Assembly: GCA_013141075.1 (NCBI GenBank)
Contig: JABFRQ010000002.1
Span: 145,640-209,639 of the forward strand
Length of the DNA stretch: 64,000 bases
Source: Methylotenera sp.
GTDB lineage: Bacteria > Pseudomonadota > Gammaproteobacteria > Burkholderiales > Methylophilaceae
Reading direction: 5' to 3'
Numbering within the stretch: position 1 is the stretch's first letter; each line of letters opens with the position of its first letter. A program made the position numbers and the translations under genes. A model generated the notes under the pieces. The model was not told the DNA's origin. It was given only the letters and a program-made list of their open reading frames with translations, and ran no database searches. Positions 26,168-37,007 of the stretch are shown here, piece by piece.

Positions 26168-26278
26168 AACCGATGTTATAAAAGCCACTATGAACAAGTC
26201 GCTAATAACAAGTTGGTATTATAGCGCAAAAGGGGAAACGCTTTAAAAAAGCACTACGAATAAATATTAAGAAATAGC

Positions 26279-26701
26279 CTAACCAGCTTGAGTGGCTGGG
26301 CGTAGTAACTGGAGTATTTCTAGTAGCTCTGCTTTGGCTAGCGCAAAATCAAAGCCTTGATTAAGCGATTCGTCATTTTGGCTATCATTGACTAATGCCG
26401 AATGCACTACGTTAACTTTTACTTCGCTGTTATTCGATTCATCTAAACGGTGGCGAGCACCGCTAATAGTAAAACCTTGCTCATAAAGCAACTCTCTAAT
26501 GCGACGAATCAATAGCACTTCATGATGCTGATAGTAACGGCGATTACCACGACGTTTAACGGGCTTAAGCTGTGTAAACTCTTGCTCCCAATACCTGAGT
26601 ACATGCGGCTTAACGCCGCAAAGCTCACTCACTTCGCCAATGGTAAAGTAGCGCTTTGCTGGAATTGGCGGTAATTGCAATTTTGTAATTAACTCACTCA
26701 T
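26279..26701 (-). CDS. MerR-family transcriptional regulator
   Basis: 140 residues. N-terminal MerR winged helix (KRYFTIGEVSELCGVKPHVLRYWEQEFTQLKPVKRRGNRRYYQHHEVLLIRRIRELLYEQGFTISGARHRL) and a short C-terminal part without a metal-binding cysteine set. It belongs to the conserved MerR-like gene found directly after ihfA in beta- and gammaproteobacteria; the regulated genes are unknown. It is 45 bases downstream of ihfA in the same direction. Confidence 0.92.
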   Translation of the reverse strand: MSELITKLQLPPIPAKRYFTIGEVSELCGVKPHVLRYWEQEFTQLKPVKRRGNRRYYQHHEVLLIRRIRELLYEQGFTISGARHRLDESNNSEVKVNVVHSALVNDSQNDESLNQGFDFALAKAELLEILQLLRPATQAG

Positions 26702-26746
26702 AGTTTTTTGCTGGGTTAGTTATGTTTAATTTAAAATAGCATCACG

Positions 26747-27040
26747 TTAGTTAGCGTAATGCGCTTCTACCTTGCTTTTTAATTTCTGGCTAGCGTGAAA
26801 AGTCACTACTCGACGCGCAGTAATGGGTATCTCTTCACCAGTTTTTGGGTTGCGTCCAGGACGTTCTGATTTTTTACGCAACTCAAAGTTGCCAAACCCT
26901 GATAATTTCACGCTATCCCCTGCTTCTAACGCGATGCGCACTTCTTCAAAAAATGCTTCCACCATGTCTTTTGCTTCGCGCTTATTTAACCCAACTTGCT
27001 CGTAAAGCAAATCAGCAAGCTCGGCTTTTGTTAATGTCAT
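26747..27040 (-). CDS. ihfA: Integration host factor subunit alpha
   Basis: 97 residues. ATG 27040 ([15 protein letters not shown]) is preferred over an upstream ATG at 27058, because it matches the start of IhfA proteins and has GGGAGC upstream. Typical sequence: [45 protein letters not shown], and [16 protein letters not shown], which contains the DNA-bending arm. It forms a heterodimer with IhfB and bends DNA at specific sites. It is downstream of pheT, as in other proteobacteria. Confidence 0.97.
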   Translation of the reverse strand: MTLTKAELADLLYEQVGLNKREAKDMVEAFFEEVRIALEAGDSVKLSGFGNFELRKKSERPGRNPKTGEEIPITARRVVTFHASQKLKSKVEAHYAN

Positions 27041-27164
27041 ACACTGCTCCCATTTCATTTTCAGCTTTTAAAGCTTTTTTAATGTATTAATTATTTATTC
27101 TCAACGGATGATTTCTAGTCAACCATTACTAGAAATTAAATATCTAATCATACTGATTAATTAT

Positions 27165-29519
27165 TTAATTTCTAAGTATTGCGCCAAATTTATTTGTTAA
27201 TAATTGTAGCAGATTTGAAATGGCCGTGTCGGCATCATTATCAGTTAATGATTTTTGAGTATCGTGCATAAGTACTGATAATGCAAGGCTTTTTTTGTTT
27301 TCTGCGACACCTTGACCTTGATACAAATCAAACAATCCCACCTCAGCTATTAACGGTATATTGGCATTTTTGATAACAGATAACACCAAATTTACTGCAA
27401 TATTTTCGTCCATAACCACCGCCAAATCACGGCGTATAGGCAATAATTTTGAAACTTCTTGGTAGCGTGGTAATTCACGATTCAATATTGCATTTGCATC
27501 TAATTCAAATAAATACGCACTTTTGGTTAAATTGTAATGTTGCTGCCATTTCGGGTGCAATTTTCCCAACCAGCCAATCGCTACACCATTAAGCAGAATA
27601 CGCGCAGTCTGACCAGGGTGTAACGTAACATGCTCAGCCTTTTCATACACTGCTGGCGCACCTATTAGGGCATCTACGTGGGCTTTTACTGCAAAGAAAT
27701 CGATGTCTGCGCTATCAGTGCCCCATTGCTCTGGCATTGCGCTACCATAAGCCAAGCCTGAAATACGCGTAATTTCTGTAAACGCATCTGCTTCTTTAAA
27801 GTAAGTCGCGCCGATTTCAAACAAAAATGCTCGGTCTTGTTTTCGATTCAAGTTATAAGTAAGCGTATCAAGCAACCCACCCCAAAGGCTGGTGCGCATT
27901 ACGCTCAAGTTACTGGCTATCGGGTTCTGTAGCTTGATAGGTGTTGCATTGCCCAGTAAATCACGCTCCCAGCTTTCATCCACAAAGCTGTAATTCACCA
28001 CTTCTTGATAGCCCTTAGCCACCAAAGAATCACGCAATTTATTTAAATGACACTTAGTTTCAGGTGCATCAAGCATGCTGAGCGCAGCTACTGGCGGCGT
28101 GGCTGGAATATGGTCATAACCATGCAAGCGCGCAACTTCTTCAATCAAATCTTCTTCTATGGCAATATCAAAACGGTAGCTTGGCGGCGTTACTGTAAAC
28201 ACGCCATCCGAAGCTATAAACGCAAAGCCTAGCTGTGTAAGTAATTGTGCCACTTTATCTTGCGCAAACGGAATGCCTAACACTGAAATCAAGCGAGCCA
28301 TTCTCAGTTTAACTGGATTACGCGTTGGCAATACTCCAACCACTTCAGTGACTTCACCTGCTTTTCCTCCGCAGATTTGTTTGATAAGAGCTGTTGCATA
28401 CTCAAGCGCATTGCGTGTGTTGCCAAAATCTACCCCGCGCTCGAATCGATACGATGAATCGGTGCTCAAGCCCAATCTACGCGCCTTACCAGCAATCGCA
28501 AATGGCGCAAAAAATGCGCTTTCTAAGAAAATATCAGTCGTAGTATCATCAACTGAGCTGGGTTTTCCGCCCATAATGCCTGCCAACGCAAGCACGCCGT
28601 TGGCGTCGCTAATGACTAAATCATCGGTTTTTAATTGCACTATTGCATCATTAAGTAAAACTAATGATTCTTGTGCTTTTGCAAAACGCACATTGATATC
28701 GCCGTTCAATTTTGCTGCATCAAATGCGTGCATGGGCTGACCCAGCGCGAGTAATACATAGTTTGTTACATCCACAATCGCGCTGATGCTGCGCAAACCG
28801 CTACGCTCTAGACGTTTCACCATCCAAAGCGGTGTTGCAGCCCGTGCATTTACGCCACGTATTAAGCGGCCACAATAGCGCGGACAAGCAGCTTGCTCAT
28901 TTACAAGCACATTTTTAGTCGCTTGCATTTCAGCCGCTACTGGCGAAATCACTTCAAAGCTAGTTGATGCGCCAGTAATGGCTGCCACATCGCGCGCAAT
29001 ACCAGTGAGACTCAAGCAGTCACTACGGTTCGGCGTGAGTTTAAGTGTGAGTAAATTATCATCTAAATCTAAATGCTCACGAATATTTTGTCCAACAATT
29101 GCATCACTCTCTAACTCTAGCAACCCCGCTGCCTCAGCACTAATACCAAGCTCTTTTGAAGAACACATCATGCCGAATGACTCTACACCACGCACCTTAG
29201 CTTGTTTGATAGAAATGCCTGGCAACTCCGCACCCACCATCGCGCAAGGGGCAATCAAACAAGCACGCGCATTACTCGCGCCACACACAATTTGTAAAGG
29301 CTTAACTAGGCCAACGTCAACCATACACACTTGCAAACGGTCAGCATCAGGATGCTTTTCAACGGATAATATTTTTGCCACTACCACTTTATTAAAGCTT
29401 GCCGCCACGGGCTGCGAGTCTTCAACCTCAAGCCCAGCCATGGTCAAGGCGTGGCTGAGCGCGTGACTATCTAAATCTGTATTAACAAGACTGCGTAACC
29501 AATTTTCTGAAAACTGCAT
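27165..29519 (-). CDS. pheT: Phenylalanyl-tRNA synthetase beta subunit
   Basis: 784 residues, normal length. tRNA-binding (EMAP-like) domain ~39-150 (VVVAKILSVEKHPDADRLQVCMVD), B3/B4 editing region (~210-390, with SAFFAPFAIAGKARRLGLSTDSSYRFERGVD), B5 domain, a catalytic-core-like domain (NYSFVDESWERDLLG onward), and the C-terminal FDX-ACB anticodon-binding domain (~690-784, YQEVSKLLPIRRDLAVV). It forms the alpha2-beta2 enzyme with PheS. It lies 41 bases after pheS. Confidence 0.97.
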   Translation of the reverse strand: MQFSENWLRSLVNTDLDSHALSHALTMAGLEVEDSQPVAASFNKVVVAKILSVEKHPDADRLQVCMVDVGLVKPLQIVCGASNARACLIAPCAMVGAELPGISIKQAKVRGVESFGMMCSSKELGISAEAAGLLELESDAIVGQNIREHLDLDDNLLTLKLTPNRSDCLSLTGIARDVAAITGASTSFEVISPVAAEMQATKNVLVNEQAACPRYCGRLIRGVNARAATPLWMVKRLERSGLRSISAIVDVTNYVLLALGQPMHAFDAAKLNGDINVRFAKAQESLVLLNDAIVQLKTDDLVISDANGVLALAGIMGGKPSSVDDTTTDIFLESAFFAPFAIAGKARRLGLSTDSSYRFERGVDFGNTRNALEYATALIKQICGGKAGEVTEVVGVLPTRNPVKLRMARLISVLGIPFAQDKVAQLLTQLGFAFIASDGVFTVTPPSYRFDIAIEEDLIEEVARLHGYDHIPATPPVAALSMLDAPETKCHLNKLRDSLVAKGYQEVVNYSFVDESWERDLLGNATPIKLQNPIASNLSVMRTSLWGGLLDTLTYNLNRKQDRAFLFEIGATYFKEADAFTEITRISGLAYGSAMPEQWGTDSADIDFFAVKAHVDALIGAPAVYEKAEHVTLHPGQTARILLNGVAIGWLGKLHPKWQQHYNLTKSAYLFELDANAILNRELPRYQEVSKLLPIRRDLAVVMDENIAVNLVLSVIKNANIPLIAEVGLFDLYQGQGVAENKKSLALSVLMHDTQKSLTDNDADTAISNLLQLLTNKFGAILRN

Positions 29520-29560
29520 AATGCTTTTATGACCTTAATTTAGGTTTGTGTAGGTTTTTA

Positions 29561-30580
<1,020 letters not shown>

Positions 30581-30664
30581 TTATTTTTAAAGTGACTTGA
30601 TATTATATGAATTACGACAATGCATCATACTGAGTTGTTTTGTTTAAGTGCATAATTTTACAGC

Positions 30665-30693
30665 AAAAAAAAGAGGCCGAAGCCTCTTTTTTT
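30665..30693 (-). terminator. Terminator after rplT
   Basis: Arms of 13 bp with a GAGGC/GCCTC core, a 4-base loop and long A/T runs on both sides, giving a strong hairpin with a T-tail on the minus strand. It sits 28 bases after the rplT stop and 106 bases before pheS, so it ends the infC-rpmI-rplT transcript or attenuates entry into pheST. By symmetry it could work in both directions. Confidence 0.9.
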
Positions 30694-30720
30694 ACTTATT
30701 TTTCACAATAAGTGATGGGA

Positions 30721-31080
30721 TTAAACTGCCAATGCTTTTTTTGCCATTTCAACAAATTGTGCAAATGCTGCTTTATCAAATACAGCTAAATCAGCCAATA
30801 CTTTACGATCTACTTCAACGGCCGCTATTTTCAAGCCATTCATGAAGCGGCTGTAAGTTAAACCTAACTCACGTGCGCCAGCATTGATACGTGCAATCCA
30901 CAATGTACGGAATTGACGTTTCTTTTGACGACGGTCACGGTAAGCATATTGACCAGCCTTCATTACCGCCTGCTTAGCAACGCGGTAAACGTTTTTACGA
31001 CGACCGCGGTAACCCTTAGCGGCTTTTAATACTTTTTTGTGTCTTGCGCGAGCGATGACACCACGTTTTACTCTAGGCAT
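30721..31080 (-). CDS. rplT: 50S ribosomal protein L20
   Basis: 119 residues, basic, with the L20 signature ([51 protein letters not shown]...). It binds 23S rRNA early in assembly; in enterobacteria it also represses its own operon. It follows rpmI by 10 bases. Confidence 0.98.
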   Translation of the reverse strand: MPRVKRGVIARARHKKVLKAAKGYRGRRKNVYRVAKQAVMKAGQYAYRDRRQKKRQFRTLWIARINAGARELGLTYSRFMNGLKIAAVEVDRKVLADLAVFDKAAFAQFVEMAKKALAV

Positions 31081-31090
31081 ATCGGTCTCC

Positions 31091-31288
31091 TTATCGTGTT
31101 GGCATCATTGCGCGAACGCGTTTGACGTCTGTTGGTGAAATGATCGCCGTGCCGCGTAATTTACGCTTTTGCTTAGTGGTCTTTTTTGTTAGGATATGGC
31201 GTAGATGTGAATGCGTACGTTTAATCTTACCATTACCCAAGAATTTGAAGCGCTTTTTTGCACCACTCTTGGTTTTCATTTTTGGCAT
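31091..31288 (-). CDS. rpmI: 50S ribosomal protein L35
   Basis: 65 residues: [20 protein letters not shown] followed by [26 protein letters not shown], the complete L35 sequence type. A small basic protein of the large subunit, between infC and rplT as in nearly all bacteria. Confidence 0.98.
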   Translation of the reverse strand: MPKMKTKSGAKKRFKFLGNGKIKRTHSHLRHILTKKTTKQKRKLRGTAIISPTDVKRVRAMMPTR

Positions 31289-31446
31289 TTTGTTCTCCTT
31301 GAACTTAAATTATGAGTGCTTAGGCATGCCGTTAAGCCGTATCACTCGGGATCTTTTAGCAACACTTGCCAGCAAAGCTGGCTTAGTGGCGCTTATCAGT
31401 TTTACCTGACTACTTTTTACAACAAAAACAATACAACTAAAATCAC

Positions 31447-31968
31447 TTAATTCTTTTTAGGAGGTCCTAAAACCATCACCATTTGGCGGCCTTCCATTTT
31501 TGGAAACTGCTCGACCACTGCCACTTCTTTTGTATCTGCTTCTACACGTCTTAACAAGGCTAGCCCAAATTCTTGGTGGGTAATCTCGCGACCCCTGAAG
31601 CGTAGCGTGATTTTTGCTTTATCACCGTCTTGTATAAAACGAATAATATTACGTACTTTAATCGCGTAATCGCCATCATCAGTACCTGGGCGAAATTTAA
31701 TTTCTTTCACTTGCACTTGTTTTTGCTTGAGCTTAACTTCGTGCTGTTTTTTACTTTCGGCATATTTAAATTTGCCGTAATCCATCAACCTACACACAGG
31801 TGGCACTGCATTAGGCGCGATTTCTACTAAATCAATATCAGCTTCTTCTGCTTTTGCAAAAGCTTCACGCAAACTCATAATACCTAGCGGCTCGCCTTCA
31901 ATGCCTACTAAACGTACTTCCGAACCAGTAATATCACCGTTAATTCGGGTTTCTTTATCCTGTGCTAT
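31447..31968 (-). CDS. infC: Translation initiation factor IF-3 (non-standard ATA start)
   Basis: 173 residues when read from ATA at 31968, which gives (M)[21 protein letters not shown], the normal IF-3 N-terminus. A GGAG site lies 8 bases upstream. The first ATG (31878) would delete 30 residues, including the conserved RIN segment. N-domain (~1-75), linker helix, and C-domain with [42 protein letters not shown] are complete. IF-3 discriminates against non-canonical starts, and infC genes use AUU, AUC or AUA to autoregulate, so the rare start is expected biology. Upstream of rpmI and downstream of thrS. Confidence 0.95.
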   Translation of the reverse strand: MAQDKETRINGDITGSEVRLVGIEGEPLGIMSLREAFAKAEEADIDLVEIAPNAVPPVCRLMDYGKFKYAESKKQHEVKLKQKQVQVKEIKFRPGTDDGDYAIKVRNIIRFIQDGDKAKITLRFRGREITHQEFGLALLRRVEADTKEVAVVEQFPKMEGRQMVMVLGPPKKN

Positions 31969-32026
31969 ATCAAATTCTCCAAATAGTTAAGCCGTGCTTC
32001 GTCAGAAATATCCCAAATATTGGGAG

Positions 32027-33934
32027 CTAAACCTTAGTTTCAACTTCTGCTTTCAAGCGAGCTATTAGCTCTGCAATCGGCATAGAACCTAGGTCTTCAC
32101 CTTTTCTGGTACGCACGGCTACATGTCCTGCTTGCATTTCACGCTCACCTGCAACTAGCAAGTAAGGCATTTTCTGCATCGAATGTTCGCGTATTTTATA
32201 GGTAATCTTCTCATTTCTCAAGTCATTTTCAACTCTGAAGCCATTTTTCTTCAACGTTTCAACTACTTGGCGCACATAATCTGCCTGACCTTCTGAAATA
32301 TTGAGTACCATTGCTTGCACGGGCGCCAACCAAAGCGGCATTGCGCCTGCGTAATTTTCAATCAAAATACCTATGAAACGCTCCATAGAACCAACAATGG
32401 CGCGGTGCAACATGACTGGGCGCTTGCGCGAATTATCTTCTGCCACGTATTCTGCGCCTAGGCGTTCAGGCAAATTCGGATCTAGTTGAATGGTGCCGCA
32501 TTGCCACATACGCCCTAAGCTATCTTTAAGCGTGAATTCAATTTTCGGACCGTAAAATGCGCCCTCGCCTGGCTGATATTCAAAATCTAAATTATTTAAT
32601 TTAAGTGCATTAGCGAGTGAGGTTTCTGCTTTATCCCAATCCGCATCAGTACCGATGCGCTTTTCAGGGCGGGTTGAGAGTTTTACCAACACATCTTTAA
32701 AACCAAAATCACTATAAGCTTTGTAGAGCATTTTAATAAAGTCAGCGACTTCTGCTTCTACTTGCTCTTCAGTACAAAAAATATGCGCATCGTCCTGGGT
32801 AAAACCACGCACTCGCATTAGGCCGTGTAGTGCACCAGACGGCTCGTTACGGTGACAAGAGCCAAACTCAGCCAAGCGCAAAGGCAAATCGCGATAACTA
32901 TGCAAGCTACTGTTAAAAATCTGCACGTGGCCAGGGCAGTTCATTGGCTTTACTGCGTAATCGCGGCTTTCTGATGAAGTGACAAACATGCCTTCGCGAT
33001 AATTCTCCCAATGGCCAGATTTCTCCCACAAGGTTCTATCCATAATAGTCGGCGTGCGCACTTCTTGGTAGTTGTAATCCACAAACATTTTGCGCATGTA
33101 TTGCTCAACTTCTTGCCAAAGACTCCAGCCGCGCGGGTGCCAAAACACCATACCTGGGGCATCGTCTTGCATGTGGTATAAATCCAGTTGCTTGCCGAGT
33201 TTGCGGTGGTCGCGTTTTTCAGCTTCTTCTAGCTGAAATAAATAGGCTTCCAATTCTTCTTTATTGCGCCAAGCGGTGCCGTACACGCGTTGCAACATCT
33301 CGTTATTGCTGTCACCGCGCCAGTACGCACCTGCTAGCTTCATCAATTTAAAGGCTTTTAACTTGCCTGTATTTGGCACGTGTGGGCCGCGGCAAAGATC
33401 GGTAAAGTTGCCTTCTGTATAAAGTGAAACCTCTTCACCTGCTGGAATTGAGCCGATGATTTCAGCTTTATAATCCTCGCCAATGCCTTTAAAGTAAGCA
33501 ATTGCCTCATCACGTGGCAACACTTTGCGTGTGACTTGCTCATCTTTCTTGGCAAGCTCAGCCATTTTCTTTTCAATGGCGATTAAATCTTCAGGCGTAA
33601 ATGCGCGCTTGTATGAAAAATCGTAAAAGAAGCCATTTTCAATTACAGGGCCAATAGTGACTTGCGCTTCAGGAAAAAGCTCTTTTACCGCGTAAGCCAG
33701 CAAATGCGCGGCTGAATGACGAATCACGTCTAAACCATCGTCACTTTTATCGGTAATAATAGCTAGTTCTGCATTTTGCGAAATCAAGTAAGAGGTATCC
33801 ACCAACACACCATTCACCTTGCCTGCCAACGCTGCCTTAGCGAGACCTGCGCCAATATTCATGGCAACATCAGCCACTGTTACGGGCGCATCAAAACTAC
33901 GTTCAGAGCCATCTGGCAAGCGGATTACTGGCAT
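32027..33934 (-). CDS. thrS: Threonyl-tRNA synthetase
   Basis: 635 residues from ATG 33934 ([20 protein letters not shown]), which begins the TGS domain; an upstream in-frame ATG at 33964 lacks homology. TGS (~1-60), editing domain (~65-225, with [18 protein letters not shown]), class II core with motif 1, [11 protein letters not shown] (Cys zinc ligand), motif 2 ([30 protein letters not shown]), motif 3 ([22 protein letters not shown]), and a C-terminal anticodon-binding domain. A hairpin with a T-tract lies in the mRNA leader (separate entry). Confidence 0.97.
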   Translation of the reverse strand: MPVIRLPDGSERSFDAPVTVADVAMNIGAGLAKAALAGKVNGVLVDTSYLISQNAELAIITDKSDDGLDVIRHSAAHLLAYAVKELFPEAQVTIGPVIENGFFYDFSYKRAFTPEDLIAIEKKMAELAKKDEQVTRKVLPRDEAIAYFKGIGEDYKAEIIGSIPAGEEVSLYTEGNFTDLCRGPHVPNTGKLKAFKLMKLAGAYWRGDSNNEMLQRVYGTAWRNKEELEAYLFQLEEAEKRDHRKLGKQLDLYHMQDDAPGMVFWHPRGWSLWQEVEQYMRKMFVDYNYQEVRTPTIMDRTLWEKSGHWENYREGMFVTSSESRDYAVKPMNCPGHVQIFNSSLHSYRDLPLRLAEFGSCHRNEPSGALHGLMRVRGFTQDDAHIFCTEEQVEAEVADFIKMLYKAYSDFGFKDVLVKLSTRPEKRIGTDADWDKAETSLANALKLNNLDFEYQPGEGAFYGPKIEFTLKDSLGRMWQCGTIQLDPNLPERLGAEYVAEDNSRKRPVMLHRAIVGSMERFIGILIENYAGAMPLWLAPVQAMVLNISEGQADYVRQVVETLKKNGFRVENDLRNEKITYKIREHSMQKMPYLLVAGEREMQAGHVAVRTRKGEDLGSMPIAELIARLKAEVETKV

Positions 33935-33947
33935 ATCGTTTCTCTCT

Positions 33948-33977
33948 AAAACAATAAAAGCCACAAAAAATGTGGCT
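33948..33977 (-). promoter_or_regulatory. Hairpin with T-tract in the thrS leader
   Basis: On the minus strand, arms AGCCACA and TGTGGCT (33971-33977 and 33959-33965) enclose TTTTT and are followed by TTTATTGTTTT, 14-25 bases before the thrS ATG. The structure is terminator-like, yet it lies inside the 5' leader of thrS, so it could be an attenuator or a translational operator. No leader peptide is evident. Confidence 0.6.
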
Positions 33978-34121
33978 CATCAACTAACTAAAAAATCACC
34001 TAGGCGCAATTATCGCATATCGCGCCCTATCACTGCAATTTCATCATAAAAATTAGCATTTACGTAAGACTATTACTTAATTGTTCGCGCAATTGTGCTT
34101 GCTGTGGCAAAATCCATATTG

Positions 34122-35342
34122 ATGAAAAATATTAGCCTAAAATCGAATCAGTGCATTGCAACCTGCCCCGCCTGCGGCTTGCTTTGTGACGATATATTGC
34201 TTGAAAATAATCAAAATGTAATTAAAGTGATGGCGAATGGTTGCGCAAAGAGCATCCCGTTTTTCGAGCAAAAATTGAATGATGCTACGCCCCGAATTGC
34301 TGGCGAACCTGCAACCTTGGCGCAAGCCTTGGCTAGAGCAGCGCAAATACTAAAACAAGCACAGCAACCGTTATTTACTGGCTTAAGCACCGATGTTGCA
34401 GGCTTTCGCGCCATTTATAATCTTGCGCAAAAAACCAGTGGCATTCATCAGCAAAACATGCAACACATGAATGCCGCCAGCACAGCGCGCAATATAAGGG
34501 TATTGCAAAGCACCGGCTGGCAAACGACAACGCTAACGGAAGTGAAAAATCGCGCAGATGTGATTGTGTGCATAGGCAGTGATATTGTGTCGCATAATCC
34601 ACGTTTTTTTGAGCGTTTTGTCGATGTCGACGGCATGTTTATTTCTGCCAAAAATCGTCAGCTAATTGTGTTAGGTGAATCTAAAAATAATGGTGTGATT
34701 AAAAGCGATGCTCTGGAGGCCGCATGGATACTGCCTTGCAGGGCAGATGATTTACCCTCGGTAACCATTGCGCTACGTGCATTAGTGGCGGGTAAACCAC
34801 TAAAAGCTACAGAAGTTGCGGGCATTAAGGTAAGTGATTTACAAAGTGTTGCTGACAAACTAAAAGCTGCAAAATATGCAGTTCTAGCATGGGTGTCAAA
34901 GGATTTTGATTATCCACACGCAGAACTCACCATTCAAAACATTACTGAAACGGTAGCAATTTTAAATCAAACAACCCGCGCAGCTGGCTTAGCCCTAGGC
35001 GGTAGCGATGGTGATACCAGCGCAAATAACGCTAATACTTGGCTCAGCGGCTTTGCATTAAATAATGATACGATTGAGCATGATTGTGTGGTTTGGGTGA
35101 ATAGTTTTAATGCAGAAAAATTGCCACCAAATACAGATAAACCGCTTATTGTGTTAGGCAATACAAACTGCCAATTTGAAACCACGCCAGATGTATTTAT
35201 CCCAACAGCTAAGCCAGGCTTGGATTGTAGCGGTACCCTGTTTCGGGTGGATTCATCTGTAATATTGCCGTTGAAAAAATTACGTGAGAATAATTTGCCC
35301 ACTTTGAGTGAAGTGGTGAGCGGAATTGAGGCATTGCTATGA
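34122..35342 (+). CDS. fhcB: Formylmethanofuran dehydrogenase-like subunit B of the Fhc complex
   Basis: 406 residues from ATG 34122 (MKNISLKSN); an earlier TTG-initiated frame from 34095 is less likely. The N-terminal cysteine motif CPACGLLCDD (C15, C18, C22) is typical of FwdB/FhcB. In methylotrophs FhcB is a structural relative that has lost the molybdenum/tungsten site of the archaeal enzyme; the Fhc complex transfers the formyl group from formyl-H4MPT to methanofuran and hydrolyses it to formate. Here it is the first gene of fhcB-fhcA-x-fhcD-fhcC. Residues ~196-209 (DALEAAWILPCRAD) are encoded by copy 6 of palindromic repeat A, without frame loss. Its stop overlaps the fhcA start (ATGA). 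Confidence 0.92.
   Translation: MKNISLKSNQCIATCPACGLLCDDILLENNQNVIKVMANGCAKSIPFFEQKLNDATPRIAGEPATLAQALARAAQILKQAQQPLFTGLSTDVAGFRAIYNLAQKTSGIHQQNMQHMNAASTARNIRVLQSTGWQTTTLTEVKNRADVIVCIGSDIVSHNPRFFERFVDVDGMFISAKNRQLIVLGESKNNGVIKSDALEAAWILPCRADDLPSVTIALRALVAGKPLKATEVAGIKVSDLQSVADKLKAAKYAVLAWVSKDFDYPHAELTIQNITETVAILNQTTRAAGLALGGSDGDTSANNANTWLSGFALNNDTIEHDCVVWVNSFNAEKLPPNTDKPLIVLGNTNCQFETTPDVFIPTAKPGLDCSGTLFRVDSSVILPLKKLRENNLPTLSEVVSGIEALL
34708..34746 (+). repeat. Palindromic repeat A, copy 6 (inside fhcB)
   Basis: ATGCTCTGGAGGCCGCATGG, then ATACTGCCTTGCAGGGCAG; outer arms tgctctg and cagggca with one mismatch. It lies entirely within the fhcB frame and contributes about 13 codons. Confidence 0.85.
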
Positions 35343-37006
35343 TTACGCTCCTCAAAAACGGCAAACTTTACGACCCCGCGCACAATAAAGACGGCGTGGT
35401 TGAAGATATTTACATCCGCAATGGGCATATAATTGCCAAGCCAATCAGCGCCGAAAAAATCAATCAAACTTTTGACTTAACAGGCAAAGTGGTCATGGCG
35501 GGCGCGATTGATATGCACAGCCATATTGGCGGTGGCAAAGTGAATATTGCGCGCATGATGTTGCCAGAATTTCAAGAAACGCGTGGTTACAGCGAGCCTG
35601 AAGCGCATATTTGTACGCCAAATTGTTCACACAATGCCACACCCAATACCACCGATACTGGCTTTCGCTACATCGAAATGGGCTACACCGCCGCGTTTGA
35701 GCCAGCGATTATGCCAATTAACGCCCGCCAAGCGCACCTAGAGATGGCCGACACGCCAATGATAGACAAAGGTGGATACGCCATGTTGGGCAATGATGAT
35801 TACTTTTTGCGCTTGTTAAGTAGCGGTGCTGACCAAAAAGCCATTAACGATTACGTGGCTTGGACTTTGCACGCTACGCAAGCCATTGGCATAAAAGTGG
35901 TGAACCCTGGCGGCATTTCTGCGTTTAAATTTAACCAACGTCGACTCAATTTAGATGAAAATAATGTGCATTATCAAGTCACGCCACGTGATATTTTAAA
36001 AAGCCTCAGCCGCGCGGTAAATGAGCTGGGCATTGCCAAGCCGCTGCATGTGCATTGCAATAACTTAGGTGCAGCAGGTAACTTTCAAACCACTTTAGAC
36101 ACCATGGGCGCATCAGATGGCTTGCCGATGCACCTCACGCACGTTCAATTTCACAGCTACGGTACGGAAGGTGATAAAAAGTTTTCATCCGCTGCCGCGC
36201 AAATTGCCGAAGCATTAAATAAAAACAAGCATATCACCGCCGATGTTGGGCAAATTTTGTTTGGTCAAACTGTCACAACATCAGGCGACAGCATGATGCA
36301 GCACTTGAACGCCCGCCACGCCAACCCAAAAAAATCGGTGATTATGGATATTGAATGCGATGCAGGCTGTGGCGTGGTACCGTTTAAATATCGCGACCAA
36401 AATTACGTAAACGCGCTGCAATGGGCTATAGGCTTAGAGCTATTTTTGAGCGTGGAAGACCCGTGGCGCATCTTTTTAACCACCGACCACCCAAACGGCG
36501 CGCCATTCACCAGCTACCCACATTTAATCCGCTTGCTGATGGACAAATCTTTCAGAAATGAGGCCTTCGCCAAGCTCAATTTAGACGCGCAAGCAATGAG
36601 TAACTTAACCAGTTTAAACCGCGAATACAGCTTATATGAAATCGCCATTATGACCCGCGCAGGCGCAGCCAAGCTCATCGGCCTGAATAATTGCGGGCAT
36701 TTAGGTGCTGGTGCGCAAGCTGATATTACCGTTTATACTGATAATCCAGACCGTGAAGCGATGTTTGCTAAACCAGATTACGTATTTAAAAATGGCGAAT
36801 TGGTCGTAAAAGATGGCAAAGTGGTTAAAGTAGTTTGGGGTGCAACGCATGTAGTTAAGCCTGCGTTTGATATTGCTGTAGAAGTAGATTTAAAAAAATA
36901 CTTCGACAAATATCATACAATTCAACTAGATAACTATAAAATTAACAACAATGAAATTCATGACAACGGTCGTGGAAAAATAGTCACTCACAGCAAAGGA
37001 GAGTAA
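35339..37006 (+). CDS. fhcA: Formylmethanofuran hydrolase subunit A of the Fhc complex
   Basis: 555 residues, amidohydrolase superfamily. The binuclear metal motif HSH is at 60-62 (DMHSHIGGGK), with further ligands in HCNNLGAAGN and TTDHPNGAPFT. It matches FwdA/FhcA, the subunit that hydrolyses formylmethanofuran to formate in methylotrophs. It overlaps fhcB by 4 bases and is followed after one base by the TTG start of the FMN-fold gene, so the reading frames are tightly coupled. The C-terminal ~30 residues are Lys/Asn-rich, as usual. Confidence 0.95.
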   Translation: MITLLKNGKLYDPAHNKDGVVEDIYIRNGHIIAKPISAEKINQTFDLTGKVVMAGAIDMHSHIGGGKVNIARMMLPEFQETRGYSEPEAHICTPNCSHNATPNTTDTGFRYIEMGYTAAFEPAIMPINARQAHLEMADTPMIDKGGYAMLGNDDYFLRLLSSGADQKAINDYVAWTLHATQAIGIKVVNPGGISAFKFNQRRLNLDENNVHYQVTPRDILKSLSRAVNELGIAKPLHVHCNNLGAAGNFQTTLDTMGASDGLPMHLTHVQFHSYGTEGDKKFSSAAAQIAEALNKNKHITADVGQILFGQTVTTSGDSMMQHLNARHANPKKSVIMDIECDAGCGVVPFKYRDQNYVNALQWAIGLELFLSVEDPWRIFLTTDHPNGAPFTSYPHLIRLLMDKSFRNEAFAKLNLDAQAMSNLTSLNREYSLYEIAIMTRAGAAKLIGLNNCGHLGAGAQADITVYTDNPDREAMFAKPDYVFKNGELVVKDGKVVKVVWGATHVVKPAFDIAVEVDLKKYFDKYHTIQLDNYKINNNEIHDNGRGKIVTHSKGE

Positions 37007-37007
37007 A

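Noticed and set aside
25975..26181. Rightward 68-codon frame ending in a tRNA-like peptide
   Set aside because: Its second half is the antisense translation of tRNA-Pro; there is no gene there.
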